Both the position numbers and the translations under genes were made by a program. Shown here piece after piece: positions 50,647-59,280 of a stretch of 64,000 bases of DNA. Numbering within the stretch: position 1 is the first letter of the stretch; each line of letters starts with the position of its first letter. The notes under the pieces are model-generated. The model saw only the letters and a list, made by a program, of their open reading frames with translations, searched no databases and was not told where the DNA came from. This stretch comes from Clostridium cylindrosporum DSM 605 (lineage in GTDB: Bacteria; Bacillota; Clostridia; Clostridiales; Caloramatoraceae), in assembly GCF_001047375.1 (NCBI RefSeq), contig NZ_LFVU01000007.1:1-64000 (forward strand), in the 5' to 3' direction.

Positions 50647-51030
50647 ATGGCTATACATGAAAACTTAATATGGAGAACAAGCTACCAGGAATCTCATTTA
50701 GAAACAAGTACTAAAGTTATAGAAATATATTTAATTACAACATACCCAGACACAGTTACCCCTGAGCAAAAAGCTACTATAATTAACTGCTCTACAAAGG
50801 CTACACATATTGCCTATACTACTTTTACATCAACACATCAAGAACTCATAGATGGAACAGAAGAATTATTTGATCTAATATCAATTGTTAATACAAGTAT
50901 AAAATCCGCTGAAATTGCTGCTAGAAAATCATTTAATGAGTATACAATAAATTCTTTGCCCTACGAAATTTTAAATAAAATAGAAATAAAGATTAAGCAA
51001 GGACCTTTGACCTCAAGTAATAATATCTAA
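50647..51030 (+). CDS. Hypothetical protein (127 aa) under hairpin control
   Basis: A soluble protein rich in Thr and Ser (ATIINCSTKATHIAYTTFTSTHQELIDGTEELFDLISIVNTSIKSAEIAARKSF). The end of the protein is polar. No family is recognised. The 19-bp hairpin immediately upstream hides its ribosome binding site, so expression may depend on RNA melting or a partner. A copy of the double-hairpin element lies 60 bp beyond the stop. Confidence 0.55.
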   Translation: MAIHENLIWRTSYQESHLETSTKVIEIYLITTYPDTVTPEQKATIINCSTKATHIAYTTFTSTHQELIDGTEELFDLISIVNTSIKSAEIAARKSFNEYTINSLPYEILNKIEIKIKQGPLTSSNNI

Positions 51031-51088
51031 ACAAAAATATAAAAATCCTACTCTCCAACCTCCTGTATTTAACCGTAGGAATAGCTTC

Positions 51089-51293
51089 ATTGCAAGTAGT
51101 AGTGGCTCCTTCTAAAACCATAGAGCAAAGAGCTAGAAATTCTTATCTTTATAAATGCCCTTAGACTTAGTAAGTGAGTATGTTTGAGCCTTTAGGCGAG
51201 TTTACTACTTTCTTAGTCTAAGGGCATTTATGGAGATTAGAAGTTCTTCTCGAATATCTCGTGGTTTTAGAAGGAGCCACTACTACTGCAGAC
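51089..51293 (-). repeat. Full copy (C) of the double-hairpin element
   Basis: Outer perfect 25-bp stem (51096-51120, 51262-51286), inner perfect 17-bp stem (51151-51167, 51215-51231), and a 47-nt loop with GTTTGAGCCTTTAGGCGAGT, nearly identical to copy B. Between the stems lie GAGCTAGAAATTCTTATC on the left and GATTAGAAGTTCTTCTCGAA on the right. It sits between convergent genes. Confidence 0.8.
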
Positions 51294-51313
51294 ACTACCC
51301 CTAAATAATATAA

Positions 51314-51790
51314 CTATCTCTTCACCTTTTTCCCTTTTCCACTTATAGATTGAATCTTTATCTTATAGATGTTAGTTCTTTTAAGTGAAGCATTTACAGC
51401 CTTTTGGAAATTATCCATATTAGATGGAGCGAACTTTTCACATATCTTTCTTAGTGCAAATATTTTCTCCTCATCTTCAGTTACTTCCCCTGCTACTCCC
51501 TTTACAACTGTTGATTCGTACTCAGTTGTAAACTGCTCTGGAACTAGGTTAGTATCACCTACACATGTTACACATACATTAGGGTTATTCTTTATGTTAT
51601 CAACCTTTTGTCCAACTGGGGCACAATGAAAATATATGTAATCTTCCTCTACAACAGGAGATATTGGTATGCAGTATGGAGTTCCATCCTCTACATTAAT
51701 TGTTCCAAGTATTGCATACTCAGTGTTAACTAAAAGGTCATATGCTACCTTTTCATCTATTTCACGGTCTTTTCTTCTTACATTTGACAT
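51314..51790 (-). CDS. Pyridoxamine 5'-phosphate oxidase-fold flavoprotein
   Basis: A 158-residue split-barrel protein of the NimA/PPOX type. The start MSNVRRKDREIDEKVAYDLLVNTEYAILGT, then YCIPISPVVEEDYIYFHCAPVGQKVDNIKNNPNVCVTCVGD, matches FMN-binding nitroimidazole-resistance-like proteins. The biological substrate is unknown. GGAGGTG precedes the ATG. Confidence 0.85.
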   Translation of the reverse strand: MSNVRRKDREIDEKVAYDLLVNTEYAILGTINVEDGTPYCIPISPVVEEDYIYFHCAPVGQKVDNIKNNPNVCVTCVGDTNLVPEQFTTEYESTVVKGVAGEVTEDEEKIFALRKICEKFAPSNMDNFQKAVNASLKRTNIYKIKIQSISGKGKKVKR

Positions 51791-51949
51791 AATTACACCT
51801 CCAAATTTATCCTATCATTATTATCTAATCTTACCACAAATAAAAGTCTTCTATAGTATCATTTACAACAGAAGACCTTATTTCTAATTACTTTATATGA
51901 AAATTTAGCTTTAACCTTATCACATAGAACTAATAATCATTATCATAAC

Positions 51950-52855
51950 TTAATAAAATATATGTAATGTGATTCCTGATAAAAGGCTAATTACAAATAG
52001 CATTAATGTTATTAATAATGCTTTTTTCTTATTCTTGCTTTCTTTAAACAAAAATATTAATGCAAGTCCAGCATTAGATGAAAGACCAGCTATTACACTT
52101 GAAAATCCAATAACATTCATAGTAAAAAGCTTTACAATACCTAGGGATACAGCACAGTTAGGAATAAGCCCTATAAGTGATACTAGGAATATTTGAATAT
52201 ATCCTTCAGTAAATATTATGCTATCAAACTTATCTATATGGAAATATTCAATTAGTAGAGTTATCAATACAGTAATTACATATATATATATCCCTACTTT
52301 AAAACTTCTTTGTATAGAGTGTATAAATACCTTTGATAAACTTATCTTTTCATGATCTAAACACTTTTCCCCTTCACTTTCCATTTCCTTTGTACTTTTA
52401 ATATCAACCTTCATAGACTTTCTACCAAATATAATATCAATTATATACCCTGCTACAATTGCAATTACTAGCTTAGCCCCTATTATAGGTAATATGTGCT
52501 TATAAGCACCTGGAGTAGATAATAAAACAGGTATTGTTTCATCTGATGTAGCTAAGAATATAGCCATCATTGTTCCAAGACTTATAATTTTTCTAGAATA
52601 TAGTGCCACTGCCATAACTGAAAATCCACATTGAGGTATTATTCCAACTATTGCCCCAAGTAGTGGCCCAAGAATTCCTGCATTTCTAACCTTATCCTGT
52701 AGTCTTGCAGAAAACTTATGCTCTATATATTCTATTGCAACAAATGTTAATATAAGTATTATTATCATGGGTATAATATCTATTAAAGAGTGCTCCAGCA
52801 CTGCAAAAAAACCAGTTTCATCACCATGTAAATGTCCTTCATGAAGTAGTTCCAT
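51950..52855 (-). CDS. Putative manganese transporter (ArsP_2 family)
   Basis: A 301-residue membrane protein with eight or more helices. GPLLGAIVGIIPQCGFSVMAVALYSRKIISLGTMMAIFLATSDETIPVLL and LIGLIPNCAVSLGIVKL form the two-fold repeat with GxIPQCG and GLIPNCA, the signature of this family. A cytoplasmic loop is Lys/Glu-rich. The ATG at 52855 follows AAGGAGG. The manganese role is by family annotation, not shown. Confidence 0.8.
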   Translation of the reverse strand: MELLHEGHLHGDETGFFAVLEHSLIDIIPMIIILILTFVAIEYIEHKFSARLQDKVRNAGILGPLLGAIVGIIPQCGFSVMAVALYSRKIISLGTMMAIFLATSDETIPVLLSTPGAYKHILPIIGAKLVIAIVAGYIIDIIFGRKSMKVDIKSTKEMESEGEKCLDHEKISLSKVFIHSIQRSFKVGIYIYVITVLITLLIEYFHIDKFDSIIFTEGYIQIFLVSLIGLIPNCAVSLGIVKLFTMNVIGFSSVIAGLSSNAGLALIFLFKESKNKKKALLITLMLFVISLLSGITLHIFY

Positions 52856-52925
52856 ATGTCTTTCCTCCTTTATTTTTGTCAATGTCTATGAGTTTTAACT
52901 AACTTTAACATCTCTCATATAATAT

Positions 52926-52954
52926 ATAATATATCATTTGATAACTACTTTCAA
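52926..52954 (-). promoter_or_regulatory. Promoter of the transporter gene
   Basis: Minus strand TTGAAA (52949-52954), 17-bp spacer, TATTAT (52926-52931), about 70 bp before the ATG. Confidence 0.5.
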
Positions 52955-53014
52955 TTACTTTCTTCTATTACACTGTCCCTACCTGTATCATAAATTAAAC
53001 AAAGCTTACTCTTT

Positions 53015-53042
53015 TTGAAACAAATATACACTCAAATATAAT
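53015..53042 (+). promoter_or_regulatory. Promoter of the glutamine amidotransferase gene
   Basis: TTGAAA (53015-53020), 16-bp spacer, TATAAT (53037-53042), about 80 bp before the ATG. Confidence 0.5.
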
Positions 53043-53122
53043 AATATAATAATCACAAATGTCCATACTCTACTTATAATGTATAATATATATTAATGAA
53101 ACATATATCGGAGGAATTAAAG

Positions 53123-53851
53123 ATGAAACTACCAATCATAGGTATATCGGGAGATCTTTCAAATACTAAGTTTTTTTTAGACTTTTGGACAAAACGTGCA
53201 GGTGTAAATGATGCATACATTCAATCAGTATCAAGATCATCTGGACTTCCTATTATGCTTCCTGTTACAGATAACCTAAATGTATCTCAACTTATTGCTT
53301 CAATTGATGGACTAATATTAACAGGGGGTAAGGATGTTTCTCCTGCTCTATATGGAGAAGACTCATTAAGTCTCCTAAGAGAAACTAAACCTGAACGAGA
53401 TGCATTTGAAATGGCACTTTTAAAGGAAGCAATAATTCAAAACAAACCAATTCTTGGAGTTTGTAGAGGCATGCAACTAATTAACATAGCCTTTGGCGGA
53501 ACAATGCTTCAAGATGTTTCCTATGATGAATCTATAAAGATTCAACACTTTCAACAAACAGATTCAATATTCCCTATCCATAACATAAAGGTAAAAGAAA
53601 ACTCTATACTTCACTCAATACTAGGAAGTGAGTCAAGAGTTAACTCAATCCATCACCAAGCTATAAAGAAACTTTCACCTGACTTTATAGCAACAGCATG
53701 GGCATCAGATGGTGTAATTGAGGGAATAGAGAAAAAGGGAGATGAATTCATCCTTGGAGTACAATGGCATCCAGAAATGATGTCAGAAACAGATGCTAAC
53801 ATGAAAAAACTATTTGATAGATTTATAGAGGCTTGTAAGCGTTGTATGTAG
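53123..53851 (+). CDS. Gamma-glutamyl-gamma-aminobutyrate hydrolase family protein
   Basis: A 242-residue class I glutamine amidotransferase-fold hydrolase (PuuD-like). GGKDVSPALYGE is the substrate loop, GVCRGMQLINIAFGG the nucleophile elbow with Cys, and WHPEM carries the His/Glu of the triad; HHQAIKKLSP is also conserved. It cleaves gamma-glutamyl bonds of polyamine or peptide-type compounds. The ATG at 53123 follows GGAGG. Confidence 0.85.
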   Translation: MKLPIIGISGDLSNTKFFLDFWTKRAGVNDAYIQSVSRSSGLPIMLPVTDNLNVSQLIASIDGLILTGGKDVSPALYGEDSLSLLRETKPERDAFEMALLKEAIIQNKPILGVCRGMQLINIAFGGTMLQDVSYDESIKIQHFQQTDSIFPIHNIKVKENSILHSILGSESRVNSIHHQAIKKLSPDFIATAWASDGVIEGIEKKGDEFILGVQWHPEMMSETDANMKKLFDRFIEACKRCM

Positions 53852-53862
53852 CAATGCTGCTC

Positions 53863-53919
53863 TGCAGGTAGTTGTGATTATGGCTAAAACGACGAGTACT
53901 TCAAAGGGAGCTTCTAATC
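53863..53919 (+). repeat. Half copy (D') of the double-hairpin element
   Basis: TGCAGGTAGTTGTG is followed at the usual distance by AAAACGACGAGTACTTCAAA and GGGAGCTTCTAATC, the left part of the element in plus orientation. No matching right half is seen before the next full copy at 53984. Confidence 0.6.
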
Positions 53920-53983
53920 TTATAAAACTGAAATCTTTCCACTCCAGGATAGAATTAATTTTTTATTCTGTAGGATTAGTATC

Positions 53984-54187
53984 TTTGCAATTAGTGGTGC
54001 CTACGGCTAAAGCAATAGAGCCTAGAGTTAGAAATTCTTATCTGAAGCAAATGCCCCGAATCTTAGAGATACGTCGTCAAGCATAGCGGTTTTTCAGACG
54101 TAGCTCTTAGATTCGGGGCATTTGTGAAGATTAGAAGTTCTTTGATAGGTCTCGTCGCTTTAGATGTAGGCACCACTAATTGCAAGA
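53984..54187 (-). repeat. Full copy (D) of the double-hairpin element
   Basis: Outer perfect 20-bp stem (53985-54004, 54166-54185), inner stem with 16 perfect pairs (54048-54063, 54109-54124) that extends a further 8-10 bp with two mismatches. The junction segments GAGTTAGAAATTCTTATC and GATTAGAAGTTCTTTGATAG are conserved with copies B and C, but the inner stem and loop have a different sequence. It lies between convergent genes. Confidence 0.8.
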
Positions 54188-54195
54188 CACTTAAG

Positions 54196-54537
54196 CTATA
54201 TCAAAGAATAATTTTCCCTATTTTTTAATGTAATTATATTTTCTATAAGTGCATTACATCTTCCACATTCAGTTCCTGCACCTGTAGCTTCTTGTACCTT
54301 CTCTACTGTATCAGCTCCATTTTTAACTGCATTTACTACCTCCTCAAGTGATACATTTTTACATCCACATACTGAAGCTAGTATTTCTTCTATTTCACTT
54401 ACACATCCACCACATACAGTTCCAGCACCTGTCATTTCCTTGATTTCATCAACTGTACGAGCACCTGCTATCATTGCCTTTCTTATTGTAACGTAATCTA
54501 CGTTGCTACAGTGACATATAACTCTATTTCCAGCCAT
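54196..54537 (-). CDS. Tandem BFD-type (2Fe-2S) protein
   Basis: A 113-residue protein made of two Fer2_BFD domains. The first has Cys8, 10, 42 and 45 (ICHC ... CGGC), the second Cys57, 59, 91 and 94 (CGC ... CGRC), each binding a [2Fe-2S] cluster by the CxC...CxxC pattern. AAGGAGG precedes the ATG. Single-domain forms serve as bacterioferritin-associated ferredoxins or subunits of larger enzymes; the stand-alone double form is probably an electron carrier. Confidence 0.85.
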   Translation of the reverse strand: MAGNRVICHCSNVDYVTIRKAMIAGARTVDEIKEMTGAGTVCGGCVSEIEEILASVCGCKNVSLEEVVNAVKNGADTVEKVQEATGAGTECGRCNALIENIITLKNRENYSLI

Positions 54538-54751
54538 TTGTCTTCCTCCTTAACGATCCTTAATATGTTAATAATTCCAGTAATATCATATCATAAATAA
54601 TTCTATTATCTATAGTATAGATTATTACCCAACTTTCTTATTTATATAATATTTTAAAATTTGTATAAAAGATGTTATTTATTAAAAAATTATTCACGAT
54701 AATGTAATAGGTAATTATTTTATATCCATTTTTTATGAAGGGGAGTTGTAA

Positions 54752-56434
54752 ATGAAAGAACAAAGAACATTGTTAGAATCTACGAAAAGAACGAACAAAA
54801 TATTTTCTCTAATCGTTATTACTTCTATATTATTTGGGGTATTAACTATTTTAGCATCTTTCAAAACTAATTCATTAAATAATGAAAGATTTCTTCTCCA
54901 AGAATATAGTGCCAAGCTTAAGGGAGGCTCTGACTACTTAACGGATCAAATTAAACTTTATGCTGCAACTGGGGATATAAAATACTGTAACAACTATGAA
55001 AAAGAAGTAACTGAAACAAAGACAACTACTAAATACCTAGGTTTAATTGAGGATATAGGTATAAACTCTGATGAGAAGAAGCTAATTGAAACTTCTAAAA
55101 ATGAATCAGATACCTTAATTAATTTAGAAGAAGAAGCTATAAAAAATGCTAGGCAAGGTAACTTAAAAAAAGCTCAGGAGCTTGTTCTAGGTAATACTTA
55201 TGATTCTAAAAAAGCTTCAATTGATAGTTATGTATTGAAATTTCAAGCAGCTATTATGGAAAGATCAGAAAGAACAGTGATAATTTTTGAAGTAATTTTA
55301 TTCTTACTAATCCTTATTACTGTTGGATTATCATGTATTATCCTATATACATTTTCTAAGTACTCTAGGTTCATTAAAGAAAGGGTAATATCACCGATAA
55401 TTGCCTTAAAAAATTGTTTTAGTGAAATATCAAAGGGTAATCTTGAAACCTCAATTGACCTAGATGAGGATAATACTGAAATAGGTGAGTTTACTACTGT
55501 AGCTAAAAATACTCAAAGTATGTTAAAGGACTATATAGAGGATATTTCAACTTCACTTAATCGAATATCTAGAAAGGATATTACAACCTCTATTGAAAAG
55601 GAATACATAGGCGACTTTGAAGAAATAAAAACTTCAATAAATGGAATTGTTAGTTTTCTAAATGAAACAATTTCAGAGATTAATGTAGCGGCAAAGCAAG
55701 TAGCACTAGGATCAGAGGAAATAGCAAGTACTTCAACTGCACTTTCTGAAGGTGCATCTGACCAAGCAGGATCTGTTGAGGAACTTTCAGCTTCCATTAA
55801 TGAAATATATAATGACATAAGACAAAATGCAGATAATTCTAAGGATGTTAGTAATATTCTTAATCTAACTGTAGAGAAAATCAAAGATAGTGATAAAAAG
55901 ATGAATGATATGCTTATAGCTATGGAAAATATAAGTTCAGCATCAAATGAAATTTCTAGGATTATCTCAACAATAAGCTCTGTAGCGTTTCAAACTAACC
56001 TTCTTGCTGTTAATACCTCTATTGAGGCATCAAAGGCAAATGTTCAAGGTAAACAGTTTACTGTTATAGCTGAAGAAATACGAACTCTTGCTAATACATC
56101 AGCTAATGCAGTTAAGGAAACAACAGCACTTATAAATGAAAGTATATCCGCTGTAGAAAATGGTAACTCTCTAGCCCGTGAAACAGCAGAAATGTTACAT
56201 GGCATTGTTAGTGATTCTGAAAAAATATCTAATTTAGTTAAAGAGATATCCTTAGTATCAGAAAAACAAGCCCTATCTACTGAAGAGATAACTAAGGGAA
56301 TAGATGAAATTGCAGCGGTAGTACAAACTAATTCTGCAACTGCAGAGGAAAGCGCTGCTGCCTCTGAGGAGTTAGCATCTCAATCGGAATTATTAAGTAC
56401 AGCTGTTTCAGAATTTAAATTAATAAATAATTAA
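54752..56434 (+). CDS. Methyl-accepting chemotaxis protein, divergent tip
   Basis: A 560-residue chemoreceptor: membrane helices at about 18-36 and 178-200, a four-helix-bundle-like sensor between them, HAMP, and a long coiled coil. The tip reads AFQTNLLAVNTSIEASKANVQ where most have [21 protein letters not shown], so the CheA/CheW contact region is altered. It may signal outside classical chemotaxis. GGGGAG precedes the ATG. Confidence 0.85.
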   Translation: MKEQRTLLESTKRTNKIFSLIVITSILFGVLTILASFKTNSLNNERFLLQEYSAKLKGGSDYLTDQIKLYAATGDIKYCNNYEKEVTETKTTTKYLGLIEDIGINSDEKKLIETSKNESDTLINLEEEAIKNARQGNLKKAQELVLGNTYDSKKASIDSYVLKFQAAIMERSERTVIIFEVILFLLILITVGLSCIILYTFSKYSRFIKERVISPIIALKNCFSEISKGNLETSIDLDEDNTEIGEFTTVAKNTQSMLKDYIEDISTSLNRISRKDITTSIEKEYIGDFEEIKTSINGIVSFLNETISEINVAAKQVALGSEEIASTSTALSEGASDQAGSVEELSASINEIYNDIRQNADNSKDVSNILNLTVEKIKDSDKKMNDMLIAMENISSASNEISRIISTISSVAFQTNLLAVNTSIEASKANVQGKQFTVIAEEIRTLANTSANAVKETTALINESISAVENGNSLARETAEMLHGIVSDSEKISNLVKEISLVSEKQALSTEEITKGIDEIAAVVQTNSATAEESAAASEELASQSELLSTAVSEFKLINN

Positions 56435-56441
56435 AATATAA

Positions 56442-56474
56442 AAAGTGGTGTAGAAAAAATTTCTACACCACTTT
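56442..56474. terminator. Terminator between convergent genes
   Basis: AAAGTGGTGTAGAA/TTCTACACCACTTT hairpin, loop of five. Confidence 0.9.
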
Positions 56475-56478
56475 ATTT

Positions 56479-57669
56479 TTACATAGTTTCTGTAAAGTCT
56501 ACTCCAAGACCTTCAATATCAGCATAGGAAATGCCTCTTCTCCTAAGTCTTGCTGAAACCTCATTTTTGAATAAACAATATATAATTGAAGAAAGTGGAA
56601 TACCAAGTAGCATTCCCATTACTCCAAATGAACTACCACCTACTGTTACTGCAAGTAGTACCCAGATTCCAGGAAGTCCTATAGAATTTCCTACTACTCT
56701 TGGGTATATAATATTTCCCTCGATTTGTTGAAGTACAATAATAAATACTATGAACCAAACAGCGGTCATTGGTTCAACCATTAGAAGTACAAATACCCCA
56801 ACCCCAGTACCTATAAGTGCTCCGAAAACTGGAATAAGTGATGTAACTCCAACAATAGTAGAAATTAATGATGAATATGGCATGGAAAATATATTCATAC
56901 CTATAAAGCAAAGCAATCCTATGATAATAGCTTCTGTAAACTGTCCAACTATGAACCTTGCAAATATCTTATTTGAAAGCTTACCTACTGAGATTAGATA
57001 CTCTGCTCTTTTACGTGAAAAATATGCTAAACATATTCTTTTTGCCTGACTTGCAAGCTTTTCCTTTTGGAATAGCATATAAACAGAAAATGCAATTCCA
57101 ATCACAGTATTAACTACTACACTAATTACCGCTGAAGTAATATTCATAGTAGTATTAATAAAGTCATTAGAAACATTCTTCATGAAACTTCCTAGCATTG
57201 AAAATACCTTGTCCCAATCTATCCTAATAGTATTTGCATAATCAGGTGATATATTTAGTGTTGAAATCATCTTGTCAGTCCAGTTCTGAAATACAGCAGC
57301 GTATATATTTATATTGCTTAAAAGCATTTGAAAGCTTTTTCTAAGTTCTGGGACAATTAAAAAGAATAAAACAAATAATATTCCTCCTAAAATAGCATAA
57401 GTAAGTAGTATACAAATCCCTCTTCTGGACTTTTTCCATAGTATACTATTACTCCTGTTTAATGGGGAGAATACCCTATCCTCTAACAATCTAAGTAGTC
57501 CATTGAGAGTAAACGCTATACAAACCCCAATAATAAAAGGCTTTAATATTTTAATAACAACATGTGAAAACCTCATAACTATTCCAAAATTTTGTACCCC
57601 TAGAAATACTAAAATAGAAACAACAATTATAAATAATATCTTTTTAATATTACTACTATTTAACTCCAT
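56479..57669 (-). CDS. AI-2E family transporter
   Basis: A 396-residue polytopic protein of the AI-2E/YdiK family: eight helices with the VGVTSLIPVFGALIGTGVGVFV and QQIEGNIIYPRVVGNSIGLPGIWVLLAVTVGGSSFGVMGMLLGIPL blocks typical of the family's C-terminal half. Some members export autoinducer-2, others exchange Na+ for H+. GGGAG precedes the ATG. Confidence 0.9.
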   Translation of the reverse strand: MELNSSNIKKILFIIVVSILVFLGVQNFGIVMRFSHVVIKILKPFIIGVCIAFTLNGLLRLLEDRVFSPLNRSNSILWKKSRRGICILLTYAILGGILFVLFFLIVPELRKSFQMLLSNINIYAAVFQNWTDKMISTLNISPDYANTIRIDWDKVFSMLGSFMKNVSNDFINTTMNITSAVISVVVNTVIGIAFSVYMLFQKEKLASQAKRICLAYFSRKRAEYLISVGKLSNKIFARFIVGQFTEAIIIGLLCFIGMNIFSMPYSSLISTIVGVTSLIPVFGALIGTGVGVFVLLMVEPMTAVWFIVFIIVLQQIEGNIIYPRVVGNSIGLPGIWVLLAVTVGGSSFGVMGMLLGIPLSSIIYCLFKNEVSARLRRRGISYADIEGLGVDFTETM

Positions 57670-57698
57670 ATAATCACTCCCTTCTAAGTCAAATTAAC

Positions 57699-58334
57699 TT
57701 ATAGTAATTCCTCAAATCCAAGTATATATTTATCACAGAGCTTTTTAATAGTTTCAACATCTCCTTCAGCTGATGCATCACTTACACCAATTACCTTAAA
57801 TCCTGCCTTCTTAGCGGTTTCTATACAGCTTAAAGTGTCTTCATATACAATTACATTATCTATATTAAGTCCTAATCTTTCAGTTGATTCTATATAAATC
57901 CTAGGATTTAGCTTACTATGCCCTACTTCACTACAAGTTAGTACAAATTCAAAGTAATCCTCTATCCCAAGTCTTTTTAAAGCATTTACTGCATGACAGT
58001 GACTTGTTGCTGTTGCTATACACATTTTTATATTATTTTCTTTAAGCTTGTCCAGATAATCAATTACATATGGCTTTAATTCAAAGTGATACTTATATTT
58101 ATCAGCTATTAAAGCATGTACTTCATTTAAGATTTCCTCTACAGTATGTGTAAAACCATACTTTTCTATAAAATACTCACCTGCTTCTTCTAGGCTCATA
58201 GGCTTTAATATTTTACTAATATTATTTTCGGGAACTATACCTTTACTTCTTAAGTAATTTCCTCCGATATTTTCCCACTCATACATAGTATCAAGTAGTG
58301 TGCCATCAAAATCAAATATAGCACCTTTTATCAC
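57699..58334 (-). CDS. HAD family hydrolase, phosphatase type
   Basis: A 211-residue HAD enzyme. Motif I is FDFDGTLLDT (nucleophile Asp), motif II CIATATS, motif III Lys in GHSKLNP, motif IV IVYEDTLSCIETAKKAG. The helical cap follows motif I, as in beta-phosphoglucomutase-like phosphatases. It starts at GTG (58334) with AAAGGAAG upstream, which places VIKGAIFDFDG at the N-terminus. Substrate unknown. Confidence 0.9.
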   Translation of the reverse strand: MIKGAIFDFDGTLLDTMYEWENIGGNYLRSKGIVPENNISKILKPMSLEEAGEYFIEKYGFTHTVEEILNEVHALIADKYKYHFELKPYVIDYLDKLKENNIKMCIATATSHCHAVNALKRLGIEDYFEFVLTCSEVGHSKLNPRIYIESTERLGLNIDNVIVYEDTLSCIETAKKAGFKVIGVSDASAEGDVETIKKLCDKYILGFEELL

Positions 58335-58519
58335 AAAATCACTTCCTTTATACATCTAATACATAAGTCATTATACCATTATTTATCAGTTAGGATAAAT
58401 TAAGTTCTAATATAGAATAGTGGTGTTGCAGTAAGTAAAATAAAAATATTGTAACGTATTGAATTTCAATATAGTTAAATACTAATAGAATGTTTAATAC
58501 TTTTAAAGGAGGATATTAT

Positions 58520-59122
58520 ATGGATTTAAATTGGATATGGCAAGCAACTCTTATATTCATTGTAGGAACATTTATTTTAAGAATAGGAGGAAGAAAATCA
58601 ATTTCTCAGATGACAATATCCCAAACCATTGTAATGATAGGGTTAGGGTCACTACTCATTCAGCCTGTCTCTGGAAAAGGGCTTCTTATTACATTTTTAG
58701 TAGCTCTTGTGTTAACAATACTAATGATGCTTACTGAGTATCTAGAGGTTAAAATTGACTTTTTAGAAACTTTATTTTCAGGTAAATCAGTAATTGTTAT
58801 TGAAAATGGTAAGTTAAATATGAAAAACTTAAGAAAGCTTAGAATGTCTATAGATAAGCTTGAAACACGCTTAAGACAGGCTGGGATTTCATCTATAGAA
58901 GATATTCAGTATGCAACAATAGAAGTAAGTGGTCAGATTGGATATGAGCTAAAAAATAATAAAAAACCAATAACCCAAGAAGACCTTGCAAAAATAATGA
59001 ATGAAATATCTCAACTAAAAACATTAATTTCAAGTAGTTCAAATTCTCAGCCAGCTATAAGTAATAATATATTTGAAGAGATAAATACTAAAAAGTTTGA
59101 AGGAAATAGAAATGAGCCCTAA
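58520..59122 (+). CDS. DUF421 (YetF-type) membrane protein
   Basis: A 200-residue protein: three N-terminal helices with LRIGGRKSISQMTISQTIVMIGLGSLLIQP and a cytoplasmic YetF-like domain (SVIVIENGKLNMKNLRKLRMSIDKLETRLRQAGISSIEDIQYATIEVSG). Function unproven; linked to spore or envelope physiology in Bacillus. AAAGGAGG precedes the ATG at 58520. The C-terminus is longer and Ser/Asn-rich. Confidence 0.85.
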   Translation: MDLNWIWQATLIFIVGTFILRIGGRKSISQMTISQTIVMIGLGSLLIQPVSGKGLLITFLVALVLTILMMLTEYLEVKIDFLETLFSGKSVIVIENGKLNMKNLRKLRMSIDKLETRLRQAGISSIEDIQYATIEVSGQIGYELKNNKKPITQEDLAKIMNEISQLKTLISSSSNSQPAISNNIFEEINTKKFEGNRNEP

Positions 59123-59244
59123 AAAACATTAATATTTCTTATCCAGACCATTACATGACTATAAAATACAAACATAATGTAAATTAAATATATTAATTAT
59201 CTTTATACATAATGTACTTATTTTTACACACAATATATTTGATA

Positions 59245-59259
59245 TTAGATCACATCTAA
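59245..59259 (+). promoter_or_regulatory. Dyad upstream of the copper-storage-type gene
   Basis: TTAGAT-CAC-ATCTAA is a perfect 6-bp-arm dyad about 20 bp before the ATG. A weak TTTACA box lies about 20 bp before it. It may be an operator for a metal-responsive repressor. Confidence 0.4.
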
Positions 59260-59280
59260 CGTGTAAAAGGAGAATTTAAA

